Below are positions 1 through 5,362 of a DNA stretch of 6,943 bases, piece after piece (within the stretch, counting starts at the first letter, position 1; the number at the start of each line of letters is the position of its first letter). The notes below the pieces were generated by a model. It had not been told where the DNA came from and made no database searches. It was given only the letters and a program-made list of their open reading frames with translations. The position numbers and the translations under genes were made by a program. The stretch is taken from NCBI GenBank assembly GCA_937136445.1, contig CAKZOQ010000017.1, positions 1 through 6,943 on the forward strand, read 5' to 3'. Source of the DNA: an uncultured Gemmatimonadota bacterium (lineage in GTDB: Bacteria > Gemmatimonadota > Gemmatimonadetes > Longimicrobiales > Gaopeijiaceae).

Positions 1-840
1 CCACCAGCGTGGTCCCACGGGACTCAGGCCCGTCCGGGTCCACGTCCAGATCGCCGCAGCGGTCATCACCGCGGCGGTGAGGATGCTCCCCTCCACCCCG
101 AATTCTCCGCCGGAGAGCCAGAGCGCACCGTGGAGACTGCCCTCCCAGAGGGGTGCGTCCACCACGTCCAGCCCGCTCACCGGGAGATCCGCCAGGAAGG
201 CCTGGCCCCAGTTCCATCCCAGGTGCGCCCCGGTGGCCCACCAGAGGCTCCCCGTCTGTAGGACCAGGATCCCGAGGAAGGCGCCGGCCAGCGACACGTT
301 CACAACGGCCAGCCATCCCATGCCTGGGTTGCCCAGATGTACCAGCCCGAAGACCACCGAGGTGGCTGCCAGCGCCGGAAGCGGACCCCAGGCCTTCGCC
401 AGGAGCTGGAGGGGGTAGCCGCGGACCAGGACCTCTTCGGCCGCCGCCGCCACCGTCAGGAGCAGAAGGCTCTCAGCCGCGACACTCCAGAGCGTCGCCG
501 CGTCCCCTGCGTCCGCCCCGAGTCGGAATCCTCCGGCGAGGGCCAGAAGCCCCAGGATGGGCAGCAGGAGCGCCACGCCCACCAGCGTTCCGACACCCAA
601 CTCCCGAGGGGCACCGGCTCGGAGTGCGAGGCCGAGCGCCCGGGGGGGACGACCGTCGATGCGGAGCAGCGCCCAGCCCGAGGCCGTGCCAGCCAGGAGC
701 AGCGCGGAGGCGCTTCCGGCCAGCCCCCCCTGGTCGAAGCCCAGGAGTCCCAGGACCCCGAGACCCGCCATCACCCCCGTCAGGTAGAGGAGGATGCGCC
801 ACCACACCGTGGGGGCGTCGTCCGAGGGGCCCGGCGTCAT
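1..840 (-). CDS. CPBP-family intramembrane metalloprotease (CAAX/Abi type), 3' end cut by window edge
   Basis: Translating the minus strand from the ATG at 840 gives 280 codons without a stop, running off the left edge, so the C-terminus is missing. The protein is hydrophobic, with apparent membrane segments near residues 14-34, 42-58, 82-103, 115-134, 155-170 and 178-198. It carries the three CPBP signatures in order: EEVLVR at 135-140 (catalytic Glu pair and Arg), FGLVH at 164-168, and HLGWN at 206-210. In this family these residues form the metal-dependent active site of the Rce1/Abi-type glutamic proteases that cut prenylated proteins or peptides in the membrane. The substrate here is unknown. 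The ATG sits 9 bases after the U-tract of the bioY terminator and has no Shine-Dalgarno motif; a GTG at residue 12 is an alternative start. Confidence in the family is high and in the exact start moderate. Confidence 0.88.
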   Translation of the reverse strand, partial: MTPGPSDDAPTVWWRILLYLTGVMAGLGVLGLLGFDQGGLAGSASALLLAGTASGWALLRIDGRPPRALGLALRAGAPRELGVGTLVGVALLLPILGLLALAGGFRLGADAGDAATLWSVAAESLLLLTVAAAAEEVLVRGYPLQLLAKAWGPLPALAATSVVFGLVHLGNPGMGWLAVVNVSLAGAFLGILVLQTGSLWWATGAHLGWNWGQAFLADLPVSGLDVVDAPLWEGSLHGALWLSGGEFGVEGSILTAAVMTAAAIWTWTRTGLSPVGPRWW

Positions 841-849
841 CGTATTGTC

Positions 850-887
850 AAAAAAGAAACGCGGCGCCCCATGGTCGAGGCGCCGCG
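850..887 (-). terminator. Rho-independent terminator after bioY
   Basis: On the minus strand a perfect 9-bp stem (CGCGGCGCC at 887-879 pairing with GGCGCCGCG at 868-860) encloses a 10-base loop. It is followed directly by TTTCTTTTTT at 859-850. It begins 8 bases past the bioY stop codon, the expected place for an intrinsic terminator ending the thiolase-bioY transcript. On the plus strand the U-tract is lacking, so it should work in one direction only. Confidence 0.92.
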
Positions 888-895
888 CGAGGATC

Positions 896-1477
896 CTACT
901 CCCCGGATCCGAAGGGTCGTACGAGGCGGGTGAGGACCAACGCCATGGCGATCTTCGTGAGGTCGCCGAAGACGAAGGGAAGGACCCCCACCGCCAGCAG
1001 CGTGCCGAAGCTCTCCCCGGTCAGGAGGAAGAGCTGCGAGACGCCCCCCAGGTACAACGTCGCGATCCCCAGGGTCAGGCCCGCGGCGAGCCGCAGGAAG
1101 CTCCCCTCCCGCCCGGCGACCATGCCGGTGAGGAAGGCCGCGGCCGGATAGGCCAGGAGGTAGCCGCCGGTGGGCCCGAAGAGCCAGGGCAACCCGGCTC
1201 CCCCGAAGGAGAAGACCGGCGCACCCGCCGCACCCACCGCGAGGTAGGTGGCCATGGAGGCCGCACCGAGCCAGGGGCCGAGGACGGCTCCCGCCAGGAT
1301 CACGAAGAGGGGCTGAAGCGTCATCGGCACCTGGGTCCAGGGCAGCGGCACCGCCACCTGGGCCCCGAAGGCCGTGGCCAGGGTGAAGGCGAGGATGCCG
1401 AGGCCCGCCTTGGCGCGGCGGTCTTCCACGACCTCGAGGGTCGCCCAGCCTCGTACCGTCTCGGTGAGGGTGTTCAT
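896..1477 (-). CDS. bioY: Biotin transporter BioY (ECF S-component)
   Basis: Predicted 193-residue integral membrane protein, the usual BioY length, with about six hydrophobic segments. Family hallmarks are visible: VPMTLQP at 50-56, a Gly-rich stretch with GAPVF at 85-89, FGPTGGYLLAYP at 100-111, and PFVFGDLTK at 167-175 near the C-terminus. BioY binds biotin in the membrane and imports it, either alone or with the shared energy-coupling module (two ATPases and EcfT). No such module is encoded next to it, so it would use one encoded elsewhere or act alone. I chose the ATG at 1477 because a GGAG lies 9 bases upstream. The in-frame ATG at 1486 would abut that same GGAG with no spacer and adds only three residues. 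It follows the thiolase by 67 bases and ends at a strong terminator, so it is probably the last gene of that unit. I see no BirA or BioR operator upstream. Confidence 0.95.
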   Translation of the reverse strand: MNTLTETVRGWATLEVVEDRRAKAGLGILAFTLATAFGAQVAVPLPWTQVPMTLQPLFVILAGAVLGPWLGAASMATYLAVGAAGAPVFSFGGAGLPWLFGPTGGYLLAYPAAAFLTGMVAGREGSFLRLAAGLTLGIATLYLGGVSQLFLLTGESFGTLLAVGVLPFVFGDLTKIAMALVLTRLVRPFGSGE

Positions 1478-1486
1478 CGCATGCAT

Positions 1487-1490
1487 CTCC
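1487..1490 (-). promoter_or_regulatory. Ribosome binding site of bioY
   Basis: Minus-strand GGAG lies 9 bases before the ATG at 1477 and directly against the ATG at 1486. The spacing favours the inner ATG. It is the only well-spaced Shine-Dalgarno motif I found before a start in this window. Confidence 0.6.
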
Positions 1491-1544
1491 GTCTCGTGGG
1501 TTCGTGCGTGAAAGCGCTCGGCGCCGGCGTGCAGGGTGGGGGGT

Positions 1545-2759
1545 TCAGACCCGATCCACCGAGAGGGCGACGGCGTTCCCGCCCCCCAGGCAGAGGGTGG
1601 CCAGCCCCGTCTCGACGTCCTTCTGGGCCATGGCGTGGAGGAGGGTCACCAGGATGCGGGTGCCGGAGCAGCCGATGGGGTGCCCCAGAGCCACCGCGCC
1701 TCCGTTGACGTTGACCTTCTCCTCGGGCATGTCGAGGGCGCGCATGTCGGCGATGGCCTGCACTGCGAAGGCCTCGTTCACCTCGAAGAGACCGTAGTCG
1801 CCGATGGTGCGGCCATCCCGGTCCAGCAGCTTCTTCACCGCGTCGATGGGGGCGAAGAAGAGGTCCTGCGGCTCGGTGGCGCCGGAGGCGTAGGCCGAGA
1901 TCACCGCGTCGATCTCCAGCCCGTGGGCCTCGGCGTACTCCTGGGAACAGACCACCACCGCCGCCGCACCGTCGTTGAGGCCCGGGGCGTTTCCGGCGGT
2001 GACCACGTGCTCTTCGATGTCGTCGGGGGCGTCACGGGTGAAGACCGGGCGCAGCTTGCCCAGGGCCTCCAGCGAGGTGTCCGCACGGGGGCTCTCGTCG
2101 GTGTCCACCACCGTCGTCCCCCGCCGACCCTCGATCTCCACCGCCACCACCTCGTCGTCGAAGCGTCCCTCCTCGATGGCCGCCACCGCCTTCTGGTGGG
2201 AGCGCAGCGAGAAGGCGTCCGCATCCTCCCGGCTCACGCCGGCCTTGGTCGCGGTGTACTCGGCGTGGCCGCCCATGTGGCACTGGCCGAAGGCGCACCA
2301 GAGCCCGTCGAGGATGAGTCCGTCCTGGAGCTTCTGGTCGCCGAACTTCACCCCGGTCCGCATGCCCCGAGCGAAGTACGGCACGTTGGACATGGACTCC
2401 ATGCCGCCGGCCACCACCAACCGCTGGTCGCCGGCTCGGATGGACTGGGCGGCGAGCATGACGGCCTTGAGACCCGAGCCACACACCTTGTTCACCGTCA
2501 CGGCCGGGATCGTCGCCGGAAGGCCGCTGTTCACCGCGGCCTGGCGGGCCGGGGCCTGTCCGACACCGGCGGAGACGACGTTCCCCATGATGACCTCGTC
2601 CACGTCGCCGTGGTCGATGCCGGCCCGGGCGACTGCCGCCTCGATGGCGGTGGCGCCGAGGTCCGGGGCCGAGACGGGGCTCAATCCGCCGAGAAAGCGG
2701 CCGATGGGGGTGCGGGCGCCACCCTTGAGGATGACGGGAGTGCGGCTCTTGTCGCTCAT
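1545..2759 (-). CDS. Acetyl-CoA acetyltransferase / thiolase
   Basis: A 404-residue type II thiolase of typical length. It condenses two acetyl-CoA to acetoacetyl-CoA, or cleaves 3-ketoacyl-CoA in the reverse direction. Visible motifs are the nucleophilic Cys93 in NKVCGSGLKAV, GGMESMSN at 118-125, NEAF at 328-331, His360 in GHPIGCSG, and the second catalytic Cys390 in CLGGGNAVAL. All catalytic residues are present. The stretch usually read as GNASG-NDGAA has Pro259 in place of Ser. The ATG at 2759 puts the family's TPVI strand at residues 7-10, the normal place. A TTG at 2822 would add 21 residues of unthiolase-like sequence. The leader before the ATG is C-rich without a Shine-Dalgarno. Motifs do not separate a biosynthetic (PhaA/AtoB) role from a degradative one. 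bioY follows it and a hydrolase gene precedes it. Confidence 0.95.
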   Translation of the reverse strand: MSDKSRTPVILKGGARTPIGRFLGGLSPVSAPDLGATAIEAAVARAGIDHGDVDEVIMGNVVSAGVGQAPARQAAVNSGLPATIPAVTVNKVCGSGLKAVMLAAQSIRAGDQRLVVAGGMESMSNVPYFARGMRTGVKFGDQKLQDGLILDGLWCAFGQCHMGGHAEYTATKAGVSREDADAFSLRSHQKAVAAIEEGRFDDEVVAVEIEGRRGTTVVDTDESPRADTSLEALGKLRPVFTRDAPDDIEEHVVTAGNAPGLNDGAAAVVVCSQEYAEAHGLEIDAVISAYASGATEPQDLFFAPIDAVKKLLDRDGRTIGDYGLFEVNEAFAVQAIADMRALDMPEEKVNVNGGAVALGHPIGCSGTRILVTLLHAMAQKDVETGLATLCLGGGNAVALSVDRV

Positions 2760-2821
2760 GAACGGGGGGTCGGGGGGGAGGTTCGGGAGGTACCGGGTGG
2801 CGGTCCCTCTCCAGCCTGCCA

Positions 2822-2850
2822 AAGATAGGAAGATCCTCCCGCCGGGTCAC
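2822..2850 (-). promoter_or_regulatory. Possible sigma-70-type promoter for thiolase-bioY
   Basis: In the 115-base gap between the hydrolase stop and the thiolase ATG, the minus strand has GTGACC (2850-2845, 4 of 6 to TTGACA), a 17-base spacer, and TATCTT (2827-2822, 4 of 6 to TATAAT). The -10 lies in one of the few AT-rich patches of the gap. Transcription would begin near 2815, leaving a leader of about 56 bases. The match is modest and could be chance. The rest of the gap holds G/C homopolymer tracts and nothing else I recognise. Confidence 0.35.
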
Positions 2851-2874
2851 GACGGGGGGGCCCCTCCTGCCGAC

Positions 2875-3783
2875 TCACTCGTCCTGAAGTCTCGTCCGCT
2901 CCGAGTCGGGGTCCAGGCGACCCCAGGCCACGGTGGGGTCGTGCTCGAAGACCAGGAGCCAACCCTCCTCCCGGGCCCGGGTCCACAACCCCTTCTTCGA
3001 CTCCAGCGTCACCAGCGGCTCCAGGTCGTACCCCATGATCCAGGGGAGGGGGAGGTGCGCCGTGGTGGGACAAACGTCGGCCAGGAAGCAGGCCGTCTCC
3101 CCCGCGCTCTCCACCAGGACCGACTGGTGGTGGGGCGTGTGGCCGGGGGTGGGGATCACCCGGACCCCTTCGGTGACCACCGCTTCGCCCTCCACGAAGT
3201 CCCAGAGGCCAGCCTTCGCCACGGGGTCGTAGTTCTTGGGCATGTAGCTGGCGCGGATCCGCTCGTTGTCGGTGTGGGCGAAGTCGAACTCCGCCTTCTG
3301 GACCACGTGCCGCGCCTGGGGGAAGGCCGGGCGGGTCTCGCCATCGTCGCCCAGGACGGTGTTTCCGCCGGCGTGGTCGAAGTGGAGGTGGGTGCTCAGG
3401 ACGATGTCCACGTCCTCGGGAGCATGGCCGGCGGCCCGGATGGCGTCCTCCAGCCGGGAGGGAGTGCCGGCGTTGTCCACTCCGTAGATGCTTCGGAACT
3501 TGTCGCTCTCCTTGTTGCCGATCCCGGTGTCCACCAGGACCAGCGCCCCCGGTGCCTCCACGAGGAGGCAGCGGAGCCCCAGCGGGATGCGGTTGCGGTC
3601 GTCTGCCGGGATCCGACGCTCCCAGAGGGGCTTCGGGACCACACCGAACATGGCCCCGCCGTCGAGCCACTGGAGCCCGGCCTCCAGGGCGTGCACCGTC
3701 AGGTCGCCTACGGTGGTGGTGCGGACCAGAGGGAGCTCGTCGGCTTCCAGAGCGGGGGCCGGGTGGGTCTCGGAATCGGTCAT
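2875..3783 (-). CDS. Metallo-beta-lactamase-fold hydrolase
   Basis: A 302-residue protein with a complete dinuclear zinc site of the metallo-beta-lactamase superfamily: HLHFDH at 132-137 (His132, His134, Asp136, His137), His215 in PGHTPHH, Asp236 in LADVCP, and His281 in FEHDP. The N-terminal half has the strand LLVEAPGALVLVDTGIGN at 73-90, typical of the lactonase/hydrolase branch that includes AHL lactonases and methyl parathion hydrolase. There is no signal peptide, so it should be cytoplasmic. The substrate cannot be read from the sequence; lactone, ester or thioester hydrolysis are all possible. The ATG overlaps the exonuclease stop as ATGA, which suggests translational coupling, and no Shine-Dalgarno is seen. 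It is the third gene of the rex transcript, so its expression is likely tied to redox state. Confidence 0.93.
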   Translation of the reverse strand: MTDSETHPAPALEADELPLVRTTTVGDLTVHALEAGLQWLDGGAMFGVVPKPLWERRIPADDRNRIPLGLRCLLVEAPGALVLVDTGIGNKESDKFRSIYGVDNAGTPSRLEDAIRAAGHAPEDVDIVLSTHLHFDHAGGNTVLGDDGETRPAFPQARHVVQKAEFDFAHTDNERIRASYMPKNYDPVAKAGLWDFVEGEAVVTEGVRVIPTPGHTPHHQSVLVESAGETACFLADVCPTTAHLPLPWIMGYDLEPLVTLESKKGLWTRAREEGWLLVFEHDPTVAWGRLDPDSERTRLQDE

Positions 3784-4646
3784 GGTCGGGTCGTGTCGGA
3801 GAGAGGAACGCCCAGGGCCAGGCGGGTCTGGGCGGGATCGCGTCGGGTCCGGCGGCGGCGTGGGCGAAGGAAGGCGTCCAGCGACGCAAGATCGTCCAGC
3901 CCCCGGCCGCGGGCCTCGTCCAGGAGGCGGAGGAAGACACGGGCGGTGGCCAGGGCGTCTCCGTGGGCCCGGTGGCGGGCGTGGATGGGGATGGCGAAGT
4001 GACGGCTGACCTCGTCCAGATTCCGGCGACGCAGACGAGGCACCAGCTTCCGGGCCATTCGCACGGTACAGAGGCGAGGCAGGCGGGGTGCGTCGCCGGT
4101 GGCCCGGACCAGCGCCGACCGGACCCACCCCCAGTCGAAGGGCACGTTGTGGGCCACGAAGACGCGGCCCTCCAGCCGCTCCCGGACCGTCTCCGCCACG
4201 TCGTCGAACCAGGGGGCGTGGGCCACCATCTCGTCGGTGATCCCGGTGAGGCCGGCGATGCGCCGCGGGATGCGCCGGCCCGGGTTCAGCAGCGTCTGGT
4301 ACTCGTCGACGATCTCGCCTCCCCGCACCTCCACCAGGGCGAGCTCGGTCATGCGATGGCCGCTCCCGTGACTCCCCCCCGTGGTCTCGACGTCCACCAC
4401 GGCGAAGGAGAGCTCGGCCAGGGGCCGGCCCAGCGGGACGTGGTCCGGAGCCAGACTCCAACGGCCCTCGCCGTCCACCGTGAAGCGGGGGTCGGCTCCC
4501 AACAACTGGAAGACCGCGGCGGAGGCGGCTCCCCGGTGCCCGGAGAGTCCCAGGACGTCCCGCGCGAGCTCGAGGGTGTGGAGGGATCCGCCGGCGAGCC
4601 GACGGGCGGCGATCCGGACCAGGGAGGGTGGCGGCCCGGGACTCAA
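3780..4646 (-). CDS. DEDDh 3'-5' exonuclease (DnaQ/Pol III epsilon-like) with extra N-terminal domain
   Basis: A 288-residue protein. Residues 80-245 form an RNase T/DnaQ-type exonuclease with all five acidic/His residues: Asp85 and Glu87 in VVDVETTG, Asp171 in AHNVPFDWGW, and His225 with Asp230 in HRAHGDA. These bind two metal ions and remove nucleotides from 3' ends. Residues 1-75 precede the usual domain. Their helical part followed by DPRFTVDGEGRWSLA looks like a winged helix with a beta wing, resembling HARE-HTH ends, but this is judged by eye. The C-terminal tail is basic (RPRRRRTRR at 261-269). The start is the TTG at 4646, overlapping the rex stop as TTGA; the first internal Met lies after the catalytic Asp85/Glu87. 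AAGGG sits just upstream but is very close to the TTG. It may be an accessory proofreading or DNA-repair nuclease rather than the replicative epsilon subunit; the substrate is unknown. Confidence 0.92.
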   Translation of the reverse strand: MSPGPPPSLVRIAARRLAGGSLHTLELARDVLGLSGHRGAASAAVFQLLGADPRFTVDGEGRWSLAPDHVPLGRPLAELSFAVVDVETTGGSHGSGHRMTELALVEVRGGEIVDEYQTLLNPGRRIPRRIAGLTGITDEMVAHAPWFDDVAETVRERLEGRVFVAHNVPFDWGWVRSALVRATGDAPRLPRLCTVRMARKLVPRLRRRNLDEVSRHFAIPIHARHRAHGDALATARVFLRLLDEARGRGLDDLASLDAFLRPRRRRTRRDPAQTRLALGVPLSDTTRP

Positions 4647-5278
4647 GACCCTTGTTCGGCGCTGGTGATGGCGAAGGAGAGGGCCTCCATCTCCATGACC
4701 AGGTTCACGTCGGTGAGGGGCACGCCCTCGGGGACCCGGAGCTGGGTAGGAGCGAAGTTCAGGATGCCGCGGGCTCCGGCCTCCACCGCACGATCCGCCA
4801 CCTCCTGGGCCGCCGCCGCCGGGACGGCGATGATGACCAGGTCCACATCCTCGGAGCTCACCACGTCCTCCAGCTCCTCCACGTGACGGATGGTGAGCTC
4901 ACCCCAGGAACGACCCACCTTGTCGTCCGCCACGTCCAGCACCCCGACGAGGTCGAAGCCCCGCAGGCGGAAGTTCGGGTACTCGAACAGCGCGGCGCCG
5001 ATGCGGCCCGCACCCACCAGAGCCACCCGCCACCGACGGTCCACGCCGAGGATGGCCCGGAGCCGTTCGGTGAGCCCCCGGACCTCGTAGCCGAGGCCGC
5101 GCTTTCCGAAGGACCCGAACTGGGAGAGGTCCTTTCGCACCTGCGCCGCGGTGGTGCCGCCCCACTCGGCGAGCTGGGTGCTGGAGACCGTCGTCTCCTC
5201 CTGACGGTCCATCTCCTCGAGGGCGCGGAGATAGTGGGACATCCGTCGGATGGTGGAGTCGGAGACTTTGTGGGTCAC
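4643..5278 (-). CDS. rex: Redox-sensing transcriptional repressor Rex
   Basis: A 211-residue protein of normal Rex length. Residues 5-75 are the winged-helix DNA-binding domain, with the characteristic TTAAQVRKDLSQFGSFGKRG at 42-61 carrying the recognition helix. Residues 83-200 are the Rossmann domain: VALVGAGRIG at 85-94 for dinucleotide binding, Asp115 in GVLDVADDKVG, NFAPTQLRVPEGV at 174-186, and DVNLVMEMEALSF at 190-202 in the C-terminal swapped helix. Rex dimers bind operators when NAD+ is high and leave when NADH rises, de-repressing respiratory, fermentative or other redox genes. The start is a GTG with no clear Shine-Dalgarno. No other ATG, GTG or TTG lies in frame between it and the rsmA stop. 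A Rex operator 62 bases upstream implies autoregulation. The stop overlaps the exonuclease start, so rex leads a three-gene transcript. Confidence 0.96.
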   Translation of the reverse strand: MTHKVSDSTIRRMSHYLRALEEMDRQEETTVSSTQLAEWGGTTAAQVRKDLSQFGSFGKRGLGYEVRGLTERLRAILGVDRRWRVALVGAGRIGAALFEYPNFRLRGFDLVGVLDVADDKVGRSWGELTIRHVEELEDVVSSEDVDLVIIAVPAAAAQEVADRAVEAGARGILNFAPTQLRVPEGVPLTDVNLVMEMEALSFAITSAEQGS

Positions 5279-5340
5279 GTAGGATACCAGCAGGCCCGGG
5301 ACGACCGCGGAAACCAGGGCCGTGGGGACGAAGGGATGGC

Positions 5341-5358
5341 TTGTGAAAAAGTGTACAA
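5341..5358 (-). promoter_or_regulatory. Rex operator upstream of rex
   Basis: Plus-strand TTGTGAAAAAGTGTACAA matches the Rex consensus TTGTGAANNNNTTCACAA at 12 of 14 defined bases. The left half-site is perfect and the right half differs at two inner positions. One more base pair on each side (C...G at 5340/5359) extends the dyad. It is an AT-rich island in very GC-rich sequence, in the 84-base gap between rsmA and rex, starting 4 bases after the rsmA stop. Its place before rex fits the autoregulation known for this family. Confidence 0.8.
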
Positions 5359-5362
5359 GAAC

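Noticed and set aside
823..851. Promoter with TTGACA at 851-846 for the CPBP gene
   Set aside because: At 17-base spacing the -10 position reads CCCTCG, and the ATG lies within the spacer; only the -35-like hexamer matches.
2760..2822. TTG start at 2822 for the thiolase
   Set aside because: It adds 21 residues not seen in thiolases and overlaps the possible promoter; the ATG at 2759 fits the family N-terminus.
1536..2828. Long plus-strand open frame opposite the thiolase
   Set aside because: His/Gly/Asp/Arg-rich composition with no recognisable motif; the minus strand encodes a full-length thiolase with all catalytic residues.
2847..2874. G/C palindrome (GGGGCCCC) after the hydrolase stop as a terminator
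   Set aside because: There is no loop and no U-tract; it is a homopolymer junction.
3552..4886. Long plus-strand open frame spanning the hydrolase, exonuclease and rex genes
   Set aside because: It crosses three well-supported minus-strand genes and is low-complexity Gly/Arg/Pro sequence, a typical high-GC shadow.
5340..5359. Dyad after the rsmA stop as an intrinsic terminator
   Set aside because: Only about 5 outer base pairs form and no U-tract follows; the Rex consensus explains the symmetry better.
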